Origin: JAHECQ01 sp963775125
GTDB taxonomy: Bacteria > Actinomycetota > Acidimicrobiia > Acidimicrobiales > SZUA-35
Reading direction: 5' to 3'
DNA: 64,000 bases
Assembly: GCA_963775125.1 (NCBI GenBank)
Contig: CAVZHQ010000006.1
Location: 62,001 to 126,000, forward strand
Position numbers and translations under genes: made by a program. Below the pieces are notes generated by a model. It saw nothing but the letters and a program-made list of their open reading frames with translations. It did no database searches and was not told the origin of the DNA. Positions within the stretch are counted from its first letter, which is position 1, and each line of letters opens with the position of its first letter. Shown here one piece after another: positions 8,894-20,189 of this stretch.

Positions 8894-10063
8894 ATGCTCT
8901 ATCGCAGGACTCGATCGATCGTCGCTGCTGCCGCATTGTTCGCGGTGGTGTTCCAGAGTGCTCCGGCATTCGCCGCCCCGCCCTTCTGTTCGGACAGCGG
9001 CCAGCCGTTTCCCGAGCTGATCAGCTTCGAACGAACGTCCGCTCCGCTCAGCGCCATCGGTCGGACCGTCACGACGCGGGTCGGGGTGTCGGGCGGTGTG
9101 CGGCCGCTCCGGCTCGTCGTCAACTTCCTGAACGGTCCATCGGCTCACGCCGAGGAGAACCGATTCATCCTGACCACCGGCGATATCGCCGGCGATGCCG
9201 GCACGGGGACGACCTCAGCAGTGGTCCCCGCAGGCCGGGTCCTCGGGGACTACTCGGTGTACAACGTCGTGCTATTAGATGCGCAGGGTTGCACGACGAT
9301 TCACTATCAGGTGACGGACGCGATCGACTACCAGCCAAGGCTGCAGGGCCAGGAGCCACAGACCCACACCATTCCTTTCGCCGCTGGATCCCTCACGCTC
9401 GTCCCGGCGAGCGATCTGCCGGAAGATCCCGCACGGTGGACCAACGACCAGCGTTACCTGAACGCGCTGACGCAGCTCTTCTTCGGCCGCGAGGCAACGG
9501 CCGGCGAGATCCAGACCGCAACCTCGAAGCTCGCCCTACTGGGGCGGTTGGGGGTCACCCGGCAAATGGCGGCGTCGCCGGAGTGGGCGGGTCGCGTCGT
9601 CGATGACATCTACCGAGCCGCCCTCGACCGCGATCCCGACGCAGGTGGTCGTGTGTTCTGGACCAACCGTCTCCTCAGCGACGGTCGGACCCGAGACGTC
9701 GCCATCTCGATCTACGGATCTCCCGAGGCGTACAACGCAGCCGGGGGCACGCCGGCCGGGTTCGTCGACGAGCTCTACAACCGGATTCTCGGACGGAACC
9801 CCGACCCCGCCGGCCGGGCCTACTGGGTGGCAGAGCTGACGAGCGGCAGAGCGCTTCCGCGATCCGTCGTCGATTCGTTCTGGGAGTCCACCGAGTTCCG
9901 TCGGCAACGGGTCCAGACCGTCTACCACAACGTGCTCGGGCGGCCTGCCGACAGTTCGGGCCTCACCTACTGGTCCGAGCGGCTCCTGGTCGAGGACGAT
10001 GTCCACCTCGCTGCCCTCCTCGCCGCCTCCGACGAGTTCTTCGGCAACGCCAATCGAGGCTGA
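8894..10063 (+). CDS. Secreted DUF4214 domain protein
   Basis: A 389-residue exported protein. A signal peptide (basic MLYRRTR, hydrophobic AAAALFAVVFQ, cleavage after APAFA near residue 27) precedes a domain of about 150 residues that I do not recognise, then tandem DUF4214 modules from about residue 190 with the recurring pattern LxRxPDxxGxxYW. DUF4214 modules are found in extracellular and surface proteins of marine bacteria and actinobacteria; their molecular role is unsettled. The gene has its own start (ATG 8894) 36 bases after the carboxylase stop. It is the first of three DUF4214 proteins in the window. Confidence 0.85.
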   Translation: MLYRRTRSIVAAAALFAVVFQSAPAFAAPPFCSDSGQPFPELISFERTSAPLSAIGRTVTTRVGVSGGVRPLRLVVNFLNGPSAHAEENRFILTTGDIAGDAGTGTTSAVVPAGRVLGDYSVYNVVLLDAQGCTTIHYQVTDAIDYQPRLQGQEPQTHTIPFAAGSLTLVPASDLPEDPARWTNDQRYLNALTQLFFGREATAGEIQTATSKLALLGRLGVTRQMAASPEWAGRVVDDIYRAALDRDPDAGGRVFWTNRLLSDGRTRDVAISIYGSPEAYNAAGGTPAGFVDELYNRILGRNPDPAGRAYWVAELTSGRALPRSVVDSFWESTEFRRQRVQTVYHNVLGRPADSSGLTYWSERLLVEDDVHLAALLAASDEFFGNANRG

Positions 10064-10115
10064 ACTGCGACATCCGTCTCCTGTCAGCAGTCGGAAACCC
10101 CAATAAGATTCGGCC

Positions 10116-10490
10116 ATGACCGATGCGCCTCCACCGCCTTCTCCGTCGACGTACCAATCATCGCCTCACCAATCGATCGTCTGCATCACGGCGTCCACCT
10201 GGCAGGGTGCCAACTCCGTCCAGTACCTGGGCCTGGTCACGGGAGAGGCGATCCTGGGGGCCAACGTCTTCAAGGATCTGTTCGCCGGGATCAGGGACAT
10301 CGTGGGTGGCCGCTCGGCCGCCTACGAGCGAGAGCTCGGTCGGGCCCGTGAGATCGCCATGGACGAAATGCGCCAGCAAGCCGCGATGCTCGGCGCCAAT
10401 GCGGTGATCGCCATCGACCTCGACTACGAAACCGTCGGCCAGTCGATGCTGATGGTGTCAGCATCGGGCACCGCGGCGATCGTGCGCTGA
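10116..10490 (+). CDS. YbjQ/UPF0145 family protein
   Basis: A 124-residue protein of the YbjQ (UPF0145) family. After a Pro/Ser-rich leader of about 20 residues come the family features VQYLGLVTGEAILGANVFKDL and LGANAVIAIDLDYE. Members form pentameric rings; a heavy-metal-binding role has been suggested but not shown generally. The gene is three bases before the next LLM gene, so the two probably share a transcript. Confidence 0.88.
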   Translation: MTDAPPPPSPSTYQSSPHQSIVCITASTWQGANSVQYLGLVTGEAILGANVFKDLFAGIRDIVGGRSAAYERELGRAREIAMDEMRQQAAMLGANAVIAIDLDYETVGQSMLMVSASGTAAIVR

Positions 10491-10493
10491 TCA

Positions 10494-11660
10494 ATGCGGG
10501 TCGACGTCCACTTCTACTGCGCGGTACCGATGACCGACGCCGGGCTCGGCGGCCCGGCGTCGACTGACCGTCGGTACACCAACGCCGACTACATCGCCTG
10601 CTACGAGAACCTCGAGCACTGGGCTCCGGTGGCCGAGTCGCTGGGGTTCGACACGATGTGGCTCACCGAACACCACTTCCAGTACGAGGGCTACGAAGTC
10701 GTCCCCAACCTGATCCAGATGGGCCAGCACTTGGCATCGCTGACCTCCACCCTGCGTTTCGGGCAGGCGTTCAACGTGGTCCCGCAGTGGCACCCGCTCC
10801 GGCTGGCCGAAGACTTCGCCCTGGCCGACATCCTCACCCGGGGCCGGATGGTCTTCGGCGTCGGCCGCGGCACCGTGCCCCGTGAGGCCGAGACGCTCGG
10901 CGCCGTCGTTGCCTCAGGCGACAACGAGATGGCGGCCGACCGAGATCGCCTGAACCGTGAGTTGTTCGAGGAGGCGATGGAGGTCATCAAGCTCGCTTGG
11001 GACAACGAACGCTTCAGCTACACCGGCAAACACTTCGTGTTTCCGCCGCCGGGCATCCCCGACCGGGGCAGCACGGTGAAGGATCTCAGCCTCGTACCCC
11101 GACCCCTCGGCCCGGTCGAGGTGTTCCAGCCGGTCACCTCACCCGACACGCTCGAGTACGTGGCCCGCGTCGGCCACACTGCCATCCTGACCGGCGGGCC
11201 GGCCGACCGTGTCGGAGTCCAGTGGGATCTGGTCGCCGAGCGGGCCGCGGCTCACGGACGAGTGCTGGAACCAGGAGAAGGTCGGGCCTTCCACATCAAC
11301 GCCATCATCGGTCGCACGACGGCCGACGCCATTGCGGTCGGGCGCAACGCCCACGACGAGTACGTCAAGTTCCTGTCTCCCTACGGTCGGTTCAAGCACT
11401 ATCCCGGCTCCGGGTTCCCCGGGAACGCCGAAGGCTTCAACTATCGGCCGACCATCGAAGAGAGCGCCGAGCTGGGCTCGCTTGCGGTCGGGTCGGTCGA
11501 ACAGGTCGCCGACCTCCTGGGCGGCATCGCCGAACGCCTCTCGCTTCGCCACCTGATGGTGTTTCCCGACTTCCCCGGGTTCACCCGCGAGCAGGTGGAC
11601 GAACAGATGCACCTCCTGGCAACCGAGGTGCTTCCGCGCATCGGCGTGACACTGTCGTGA
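10494..11660 (+). CDS. LLM-class flavin-dependent oxidoreductase
   Basis: A 388-residue bacterial luciferase-family monooxygenase. Characteristic segments are ESLGFDTMWLTEHHF near residue 50, RLAEDFALADILTRGRMVFGVGRG near 105-130 and a C-terminal segment LSLRHLMVFPDFPG. The EHHF signature is typical of the flavin-dependent alkanal-monooxygenase-like group, distinct from the F420-like enzyme at 6372. The TGA stop at 11658-11660 lies within the first unit of a 15-bp tandem repeat. Substrate unknown. Confidence 0.88.
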   Translation: MRVDVHFYCAVPMTDAGLGGPASTDRRYTNADYIACYENLEHWAPVAESLGFDTMWLTEHHFQYEGYEVVPNLIQMGQHLASLTSTLRFGQAFNVVPQWHPLRLAEDFALADILTRGRMVFGVGRGTVPREAETLGAVVASGDNEMAADRDRLNRELFEEAMEVIKLAWDNERFSYTGKHFVFPPPGIPDRGSTVKDLSLVPRPLGPVEVFQPVTSPDTLEYVARVGHTAILTGGPADRVGVQWDLVAERAAAHGRVLEPGEGRAFHINAIIGRTTADAIAVGRNAHDEYVKFLSPYGRFKHYPGSGFPGNAEGFNYRPTIEESAELGSLAVGSVEQVADLLGGIAERLSLRHLMVFPDFPGFTREQVDEQMHLLATEVLPRIGVTLS

Positions 11661-11711
11661 TGTTGGCTGTCGTGATGTGGCTGTCGTGATGTTGGCTGTC
11701 GTGATGCCGGC
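11653..11711. repeat. 15-bp tandem repeat spanning a stop codon
   Basis: Four units of TGTCGTGATGTTGGC (11653-11667, 11668-11681 with one base missing, 11682-11696, 11697-11711). The first unit contains the stop codon of the LLM gene, and the array fills most of the 66-bp gap to the next gene. Confidence 0.8.
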
Positions 11712-11726
11712 TGACCCAGGACCGGG

Positions 11727-13460
11727 TTGACGGGAGCCTCGACGGATCCGGACCGCGACCGGCTGTGGCGACACGCCCCGATCCTGCGGTTCGACGCCCG
11801 TGAGTTGTTCTTCCCGACCTCGGTGGAAGGCTTCGTCGAGGCCAGCACGCTGTGGCCTGCCGGGCGAGACAGCGACCGCGACGGCGGGCCCCCGTCGGTG
11901 GTCAAGCCCCGCGTCGCCGATCTCGATGGTCGATGGCCGGTCGGAACGTACCTGCGATTCGTCAGCGACGACGATCGCCGCCGAGTGCTCAAGCACGAGG
12001 TTCGCCGGACCGCTCGTCGTCTGTTCTCGCCCCGCCTCGGTCGCGTCGGCTTGTTCGGGCGGCTGCTCGACGCCATCTTCCTGCTCACCCTGCGGCTGCG
12101 GCCCACGACCCCTCGGCTCACCACCGCGGCGGCGTCGGTGAAGGCCGAGCGGCTCAGGCTGCACGATCGTCCGGTCATGTACTGCCGCTCGGTTCGAGCG
12201 GGCGACTGGCTGGTCCTGCACTACACCTTTCTCTACGTCATGAATGACTGGCGCACCAGTTACCGAGGCTTGAACGATCACGAAGGCGACTGGGAACAGG
12301 TGATGGTGTTCGTCGATCCCGCCACCGACCGACCGGTGTGGGTGGCCGCGTCGAGCCACGAACACCGAGGCGCTGACCTGCGCCGCCATTGGGACGACCC
12401 CGAGCTGCGATTGCGAGGCGACCGGCCGGTCCTGTTCGTCGGCGCCGGCTCTCATGCCGTGTACTTCAGCCCGGGCGACTACGTGACCCGGCTCGATGTC
12501 CCCGTGCTCCGCTGGCTGCTCCGCCTGCAACGCTGGAGTCAGCAGATGTTGCGGATCACCGACGAAGCGACCGAGAAAGGGTTGGGCCCTGCGCTCGGCG
12601 CGCCGTTCGTCGACGCGGCCACCGGCGACGGACGCGAGATCACCGACTGGCAGGTTGCGCTGCTCGACCCTTCCGAACCATGGCTCAGCTCGTACCGAGG
12701 TCTGTGGGGGGCCGACACCGGCGATCGGACCGGCGGGGAACGGGGACCGGCCGGCCCGAAGTTCGGTCGAGACGGCTCGATCCGGGCGTCCTGGGCCGAT
12801 CCGGTCGGTTTCGCCGGCCTGCACCCGTCGCCCCCGCCGTCGGTGACCGACAGCGAACTGAACGTTCTCCAGATCGATCGGGCGCTGTCCGACGTCGATG
12901 AGCAGATCCGCGGCCTCTCCCGGCTGTTGGCATTGATCGGCCAGATCGACACCGAAGACGAGAGTCGCCAGCTGACCGACCTGATGAAGCTGCGGGTGGA
13001 GTTGGACGATCACCGCCGGGCGGTGACCGGGGAGGCTGGTCCCGGGCAGTTGCGGTCCCACCTGAACCGACCCGCAATGCCGCTGCCGCCTCCCGCGGCC
13101 AGCGGCTGGATTCTCGCCCTGTGGGCCGCCTTGAGCGTGCCCCTACTGATGCTGTGCGTCGCTGCCATGCTTTTGATCCAGGAGGTCCGTTTCGTTCTTT
13201 TCCTGATTGCGGCGGGCAGTGCGGCGGTTCTGTTGGAGCAGCTGGCTCGGCGCCGCGTCCAGGCCGTCCTCAGGTTGGGGGCGGCAGGCACGGCGCTGGT
13301 GCTCTTCTTCGTCTTCGCACTCGGCCTGGCCTTGCGCGCCAGCCGCTACGCCCTCGGCGTCGGATTCGTCATCGGGGCCGGATTCCTCTTCGCTGCGAAC
13401 CTCAGCGAGCTGCACGCCGTGCAACAGAGCCGCTCCCGGCAGAACAACGACGATCAGTAG
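11727..13460 (+). CDS. Vps62-like domain protein with C-terminal membrane segments
   Basis: A 577-residue protein starting at TTG 11727. The central part has NDHEGDWEQVMVFVD (about residues 190-205) and GSHAVYFSPGDY (about 240), as in Vps62-like proteins, a poorly understood group. A linker with a likely coiled-coil (around 380-430) precedes four or five hydrophobic segments between about 455 and 560, so the protein is probably anchored in the membrane by its C-terminus. No catalytic residues can be assigned with confidence. The gene stands alone between a repeat array and a convergent aminotransferase gene. Function unknown. Confidence 0.7.
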   Translation: MTGASTDPDRDRLWRHAPILRFDARELFFPTSVEGFVEASTLWPAGRDSDRDGGPPSVVKPRVADLDGRWPVGTYLRFVSDDDRRRVLKHEVRRTARRLFSPRLGRVGLFGRLLDAIFLLTLRLRPTTPRLTTAAASVKAERLRLHDRPVMYCRSVRAGDWLVLHYTFLYVMNDWRTSYRGLNDHEGDWEQVMVFVDPATDRPVWVAASSHEHRGADLRRHWDDPELRLRGDRPVLFVGAGSHAVYFSPGDYVTRLDVPVLRWLLRLQRWSQQMLRITDEATEKGLGPALGAPFVDAATGDGREITDWQVALLDPSEPWLSSYRGLWGADTGDRTGGERGPAGPKFGRDGSIRASWADPVGFAGLHPSPPPSVTDSELNVLQIDRALSDVDEQIRGLSRLLALIGQIDTEDESRQLTDLMKLRVELDDHRRAVTGEAGPGQLRSHLNRPAMPLPPPAASGWILALWAALSVPLLMLCVAAMLLIQEVRFVLFLIAAGSAAVLLEQLARRRVQAVLRLGAAGTALVLFFVFALGLALRASRYALGVGFVIGAGFLFAANLSELHAVQQSRSRQNNDDQ

Positions 13461-13474
13461 CGCCAACCAAGGCA

Positions 13475-14687
13475 TCAGCCGAACGCAGCCACCAGTCGCC
13501 GGCCGGCCTCGACCAGGAGCGCATCGTTCTTGGCGAAGCAGAACCGGGCGAGGTGCTGACCGTCGCGCTGGTCCTGGTAGAAGACCGAGCTCGGCACCGC
13601 GACGACCCCGGCCCGTTCGGGCAACGCGAGACAGAACGCAACGGTGTCGTCCTGTCCCTTCTGGTGACCCAGCGCGGCCTCGAATGTCGATGGTGATGAA
13701 GTACGTACCCTCGGGCTCGAGCACGTCGAAGCCGGCATCGGCCAGGAATCCACCGAGGAGATTGCGCTTGACCTGGAGATTGGCAGCGAAGGTGGTGAAG
13801 TAGTCATCGCCGAGTCGCAAACCGACCGCGATGGCCGGCTGAAAGGGCGCACCGTTCACGAAGGTGAGGAACTGTTTGGCGGTGCGAACCGCCGAGACCA
13901 AGGGCGCCGGTCCGCACACCCAGCCGATCTTCCAGCCGGTGAACGAGAAGGTCTTTCCCCCTGACGAAACGGTGAGCGTTCGCTCGGCCATACCCGGAAA
14001 ACCGGCCAGCGGGCGATGCACGTGGTCGTCGAACACCAGGTGCTCGTACACCTCGTCGGTGACGGCGATGACGTCGTGCTCCTGGCAGAGGTCGGCGATC
14101 AGCTGCAGCTCGTCGTCGTCGAACACCTTCCCGGTCGGGTTGTGGGGAGAGTTGAGCAGCACGAGGCGGGTCTTGGGGTTGAACGCCCGCCGCAGCTCAT
14201 CGGGATCGAAGCCGAAGCGAAATCCTTGGCCGTCCGCTCGTGGTTCGGGACGAAGGAGAACGCCGCGCATCCTCGCCCCAGCCATCGCGACCCCGGCTCC
14301 GTAGGAGTCATACGTCGGATCGAACGCAATGACCTCGTCGCCGGTCTCACAAAGTGCGAGCAAGGTGGCGGCCAACGCCTCGGTCGCACCGGCGGTGACG
14401 AGGATCTCCGAGGCCGGATCGAACTCGAGATTCCAGAACCGTCGCTGATGTTCGCTGACCGCCAATCGGAGGTCCTCGGTGCCGGGACCGGGCGGGTACT
14501 GGTTCACCCCGGAGCGAATTGCAGCGATCGCCGCCTCGGACACCTCGGGGGGCCCATCGGTGTCGGGAAACCCCTGGCCGAGGTTGATCGCACCGGTCTT
14601 GGCCGCCAGCGCAGACATCTCGGCGAAGATCGTCGTGCCGAATCCCTGGAGGCGGCTGGCGAGAAATGGTGATCGTGGCACGGCCAC
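13475..14687 (-). CDS. Class I/II PLP-dependent aminotransferase (one frame break)
   Basis: An aminotransferase of the N-succinyldiaminopimelate / methionine-type group (DapC/YbdL-like), about 403 residues when repaired. Present are the N-terminal INLGQGFPDTDGP, the SPHNPTGKVF loop, TDEVYEHLVF and the PLP lysine in SSGGKTFSFTGWK. At about 13690, after TYFITIDIR, the frame breaks by one extra base; the second frame continues AALGHQKGQDD... to the stop at 13475, with the expected end VPSSVFYQDQ...RFCFAKND. The start is GTG at 14687 (or 14681). The natural amino donor is uncertain. The break may be a sequence error or a true lesion. Confidence 0.82.
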
Positions 14688-14741
14688 ACGATAGGGCAGC
14701 GGAGGTCGACGGATTGCAGGTCGACTTGGGTTCAGAATGTC

Positions 14742-14754
14742 GTACGCATCGTAC
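14742..14754. promoter_or_regulatory. Short inverted repeat upstream of korA (possible operator)
   Basis: GTACG-CAT-CGTAC is a perfect 5-bp inverted repeat with a 3-bp spacer, 46 bases before the korA start and in the 112-bp gap to the divergent aminotransferase gene. It could be a regulator site, but one short copy is weak evidence. Confidence 0.3.
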
Positions 14755-14799
14755 AGTGCGGTAGCTTTACGCTGTTTCACTCAGCCAACAGGGGGTCTT

Positions 14800-16703
14800 G
14801 TGACCGATACAGCGGAAAGGGTCGAAACGCAGACGCTGCAGGGCGTCGTCATTCGTTTCGCAGGCGACTCCGGGGATGGTATGCAGCTGACAGGTGACCG
14901 GTTCACCTCAGCCAGTGCCATCGCCGGCAACGATTTGGTGACGTTGCCGGACTTCCCGGCCGAGATCCGGGCCCCGCAGGGGACCATCGCCGGTGTGTCG
15001 GCGTTCCAGATCCACATCTCGGATCACGCCATCCACACTCCAGGCGATGAGCCCGACGTGCTCGTGGCCATGAACCCCGCGGCGCTGATGAGCGAACTCG
15101 AGCGGCTCAAGCGCGGTGGCACCATCATCCTCAACTCCGATGCGTTCGACGAGCGCAACCTGGCCAAGTGCGGGTACACCGCCGATCCTCGCCATGACGG
15201 AACGCTCAGCTCGTACATCGTGCACGAGGTGCCGATGAACAAGTTGACGGTCGAAGCGACCGCCAGCCTCGACGCAAAGAAGCGTGAGGCCGAACGCTCG
15301 AAGAACTTCTTCGCGTTGGGTCTCGTCACCTGGATGTACAGCCGCCCCACCCAACCGACGCTCGACTGGATCGACCAGAAGTTCGGCAAGCTCCCCAACG
15401 TGGTCGCTGCCAACAAGGCGGCGTTCCACGCAGGTCACGCGTTCGGCGAGACGGCCGAAATGTTCGGCAATCAGTACGTGATCGAGTCGGCTCCCCACGA
15501 ACCGGGCACCTACACCAACATCACCGGCAACATCGCCATGGCATGGGGCATGGTTGCCGCCGGCCAGCTGGCCAAACTCCCGATCTTCCTCGGAAGCTAC
15601 CCCATCACCCCCGCGTCCGACATCCTCCACGAGCTGTCGAACCACAAGAACTTCGGGGTACGGACCTTCCAGGCAGAGGACGAGATCGCCGGCGCCGGCT
15701 CGGCGCTCGGCGCCGCCTTCGGCGGACACCTTGCCTACACCACGACGTCGGGCCCCGGCGTGTCGCTGAAGGGCGAGACCATCAGCTTGGCCGCCGCCAT
15801 CGAGCTGCCGCTGGTCATCATCGACATCCAACGAGGCGGTCCTTCCACCGGGCTACCCACCAAGACCGAGGCGTCCGACCTCATGCTGGCCCTCTACGGC
15901 CGTCACGGCGAGTCGCCGTTGCCGGTCGTCGCGGCCTACAGCCCGTCGCATTGCTTCCACATGGCCATCGAGGCCTCGCGCATCGCGCTCAAGTACCGGA
16001 CGCCGGTCATTCTCCTCAGCGACGGTTATCTTGCCAACGGGGCCGAGCCGTGGAAGTTGCCCGACGTGGACACCCTGCCTGACATCAGCGTCGAGTTCAC
16101 CACGTCCTACAACGACACCGACGCCGCGGGCAACCCGGTCTACCACCCCTACAAGCGCGACGAAGAGACCCTTGCCCGGCCATGGGCTGTGCCCGGCACC
16201 CCCGGTCTGGAGCACCGCGTCGGCGGCCTCGAGCGGGCCGACGTCACCGGTAACGTCAACTACACGCCGTTCAACCACGGTCGCATGACCGATCTTCGTC
16301 AGGCCAAGCTCGACGGCATGGCGTCCGATTTCCCCGATCCGCTGGTCAACACGGTCGGCGATGCCAACATCCTGCTCATCGGCTGGGGCTCCACCCACGG
16401 GTCGATCACGGCCTCGGTCGAGCGTCTGCGCGACGAGGGCCACAAGGTCGATCACGTGCACCTCACCCACCTCAACCCGCTTCCGACGAAGCTGGCCGAA
16501 CTGGTGCAGGGCTACGAGCACATCATGGTGCCCGAGCTCAACATGGGCCAGCTCGTCAAGGTCCTGCGAGCGGAATACCTCATCGACGCCAAGCCCATCA
16601 GCAAGGTGACCGGCCTGCCGTTCACCGGCGCCGAGATCGTCAACGCGGTCACCGCCCACATTGCTGGTGGAACGACCGCTACCGGAACGAACGGAGCTCA
16701 CTG

Positions 16704-16704
<1 letters not shown>
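14800..16704 (+). CDS. korA: 2-oxoacid:ferredoxin oxidoreductase, alpha (gamma-alpha fused) subunit
   Basis: A 634-residue KorA subunit. With KorB it oxidises 2-oxoglutarate (or a related 2-oxoacid) to the acyl-CoA using ferredoxin. The N-terminal gamma domain (about residues 12-190, FAGDSGDGMQLTG) is followed by the alpha pyrimidine-binding domain with YPITPASDILHEL, AEDEIAGAGSALGAAFGG and TTTSGPGVSLK. GTG at 14800 is preferred because GGGGGT lies six bases before it and homologues start there; an upstream ATG-like start would add an unusual leader. korB follows with a TGATG overlap. In actinobacteria this pair commonly replaces or supplements 2-oxoglutarate dehydrogenase. Confidence 0.93.
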
Positions 16705-17723
<1,019 letters not shown>

Positions 17724-17740
17724 TCCTCTACCCTGTCCCG

Positions 17741-18758
17741 GTGACTTCATACTTTCGTGCTTCCCGGCTCTTCCTCGCGTGTCTGGCGCTGGCCCTCGTG
17801 GCCAGTGCTTGCGGGGTGAGCCGGGAAGACTCGTCTACGGACACCGATGCGATCACGGCCGACGCGGTCGACGGCACCGAGACCGGCGACACCGACGGCG
17901 AAGAAGACACCGAGACGGCGCCGACCACCGAGCCGCAGATCTTCGGCGCCGACCCCGACGAGGTCGCGGTGGCCATCACCTTCGCCGATGGCACCAGTAG
18001 CGACATCGCCAACGGCGAGTTGGCCGATGCGGCCCAAGCCATCCTCGGTTCGGAGGAATTCGTCGGCCTGGCGTTCGGAGGACAGATTCCCGAGTCGTTC
18101 GAGGCCGACGTGCTCACCCAGATGATCGGTGACCGCATCATCGAACACGCCTACGAGGTCGCCGGTGGCAGCATCTCCGACGCCGATGTCGAAGCCGCCA
18201 CCGAGACCGTCCGTTCCGATCTTTCCGCGGGATTCGGCTCGCAGGGTGACGCCGACCCCGAGGCCACTGCGGAAGCGGTCGCCGAAGAGCTTGGTGCCTA
18301 CTTCGCGCTGATGGTCAACATCCGGGCCGGGATCGACGGCCTTGGCACCGTGCTCGCAACCGAGGAGTTCCCCTGCGTCAGCCACATCCTGGTCGCCACC
18401 GAGGACGAGGCCAAGGCATTGAAGGTCGAGCTCGACGGCGGCGCTGACTTCGCAACGCTGGCCCAGGAGAAGTCGACCGACTCCGGGCAGCGGGGCCGCT
18501 GGTGGCGAGCTGGGATGTCAGTCACCTGACTCGTGGGTTCCCGAGTTCAGCGCTGCCATGTTGGCTGCCGAGGTCGGCGAGGTCACCGAGCCCGTCGAGA
18601 GCCAGTTCGGCTTCCATCTGATCCTGGTGACCGGTTCGGAAGCCAACGGCGAGGCGGCAGCGCAGACCGCGCTGCAGAACGAACTCACCGGGGCCACCAT
18701 CGAGGTCGACGAGGCCATCGGCTCGTGGGTCGGCGGTCAGGTCGTCCCCACGCCGTGA
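17741..18758 (+). CDS. PpiC/SurA-like peptidyl-prolyl isomerase lipoprotein (one frame break)
   Basis: An exported foldase-type lipoprotein of about 338 residues when repaired. A signal peptide ends in the lipobox LVASAC (Cys near residue 25), followed by an acidic Asp/Glu/Thr-rich linker, a SurA N-like helical region and a parvulin domain (CVSHILVATEDEA near 210). At about 18487 a G run (TCCGGGCAGCGG) carries one base too many; removing one G gives DSGSGAAGGELGC and the usual continuation VPEFSAAMLAAEVGEV...FGFHLILV. The stop at 18756-18758 overlaps the GTG of mazG. PpiC-mazG adjacency is typical of this lineage. Likely role: folding of exported proteins. Confidence 0.85.
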
Positions 18759-20146
18759 GCACTGCACCGGCCCGGATCCTCGTTTGCGGGCTCGGGCCCG
18801 GGCGCTGTGGGCGATGTCACGGGCGCCACCATCGAGCTCCTGCAAAGCGAGCGACCGGTTTTTCTTCGGACTGCCCGCCACCCGACAGCCATCCTTCGCC
18901 GGCGACGCCCCGACCTTCGACCCGATCTATGACCGCGGCGATGACCTCGCCTCGGTGTATCGATCGATCGCCGACGCCTTGGTGCAGGCGGCTGAGCAGC
19001 ACGGTGAAGTCGTCTACGCCGTTCCCGGCTCACCGCTGGTGCTCGAGCGTTCGGTCCGTCACCTCGTCGACCGCGCAGCCGATGGAGCGAACCGGCTCGA
19101 GGTGCAGCTGTTTCCCGCCGTCTCCTTCCTCGATGCGGTCTGGGCTCGATTGTCCATCGACCCCGTCGAAGCCTCCGTTCGCCTGATCGACGGACACACC
19201 TTCTCTCGGGACGCTGCCGGCGAACGAGGGCCGTTGCTGGTGGCGCACGCGCACGCCCCGTGGGTCCTCTCCGACATCAAGCTCTCGATGGACGCCGGAC
19301 CCGATCAGCGGGTCGTGGTGCTGAAGGCGGTGGGAACACCCGAGGAGTCGATCGTCGAGATCGGCTGGCCCGATCTCGACCGCATGGTCGTACCCGACCA
19401 TCTGACGTCGCTCTACCTCCCCGAGGTGCACGCCCCGGTCGCCGTCGAACTGCAGCGCAGCGTCGAGCTGATGAGTCGCCTTCGAGCCGAATGTCCCTGG
19501 GACCAGGCCCAAACGCACGCGAGCCTCAGGTCGCACCTGGTCGAGGAAACGTACGAAGTGCTCGAAGTCCTCGACACCATCGTTGCGGCCGAGGCGGCTG
19601 GTCTCGAGCCCGGCTACGACGACTACGCCCTCCTCGAAGAGGAACTCGGTGATCTGTGGTTCCAGATCCTGTTCCACGCCGAACTGGCGTCCGAGGCCGG
19701 TCAGTTCTCCATCGCCGATGTCGCCGCGGACCCTCCATGACAAGCTGGTCCACCGCCACCCTCACGTGTTCGACAGCGAGCCCATGCCGGCAACGGCCGA
19801 TCTGGTGGAGACCTGGGAGGCGCGTAAGCGGGAAGAAAAGGGCCGTTCGTCGGCCATGGACGGATTGCCGCCGGGTCTCCCTGCGTTGAGCCTCAGCGAG
19901 AAGGTGTTGAGGAAGGCCGAACGCGCCGGCCTGCCCGCGGATCCCGAATGGGTCTCGCGGGTCGTCACGGCGGGAGTATCGGCCGAGAGTTCCGAGCTGG
20001 ACGTCGGCCTGTACCTATTGGCCGTTGTCGAGCAGGTGCGGGATCTGCGCGGCGAGGCCGAAACGGCCCTGCGGACCGCGGTGCGACATGCGACCACCCG
20101 ATTCCGCCAGGCCGAATCGGATGGGGGTCACTGGGTACTCGGCTGA
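18755..20146 (+). CDS. mazG: MazG nucleoside triphosphate pyrophosphohydrolase (three frame breaks)
   Basis: MazG hydrolyses (d)NTPs to monophosphates and pyrophosphate. The gene starts at GTG 18755 (ILVCGLGPG), an N-terminal tetrapyrrole-methylase-like region follows, and the MazG fold has LRAECPWDQAQTH near 19490 and EELGDLWFQILFHAEL near 19640. The coding frame changes three times, each by one extra base: at about 18803 (then AVGDVTGATIELLQ), about 18890 (then AGDAPTFDPIYD) and about 19723 (then RTLHDKLVHRHPHVF). A C-terminal helical extension runs to the TGA at 20146. Three same-sign indels in one conserved housekeeping gene suggest sequence errors; if real, the gene is dead. Confidence 0.82.
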
Positions 20147-20189
20147 CGGCGGCCGCTCGGCTTGACCGGGTGATCGGCGAGAGGTTCCG

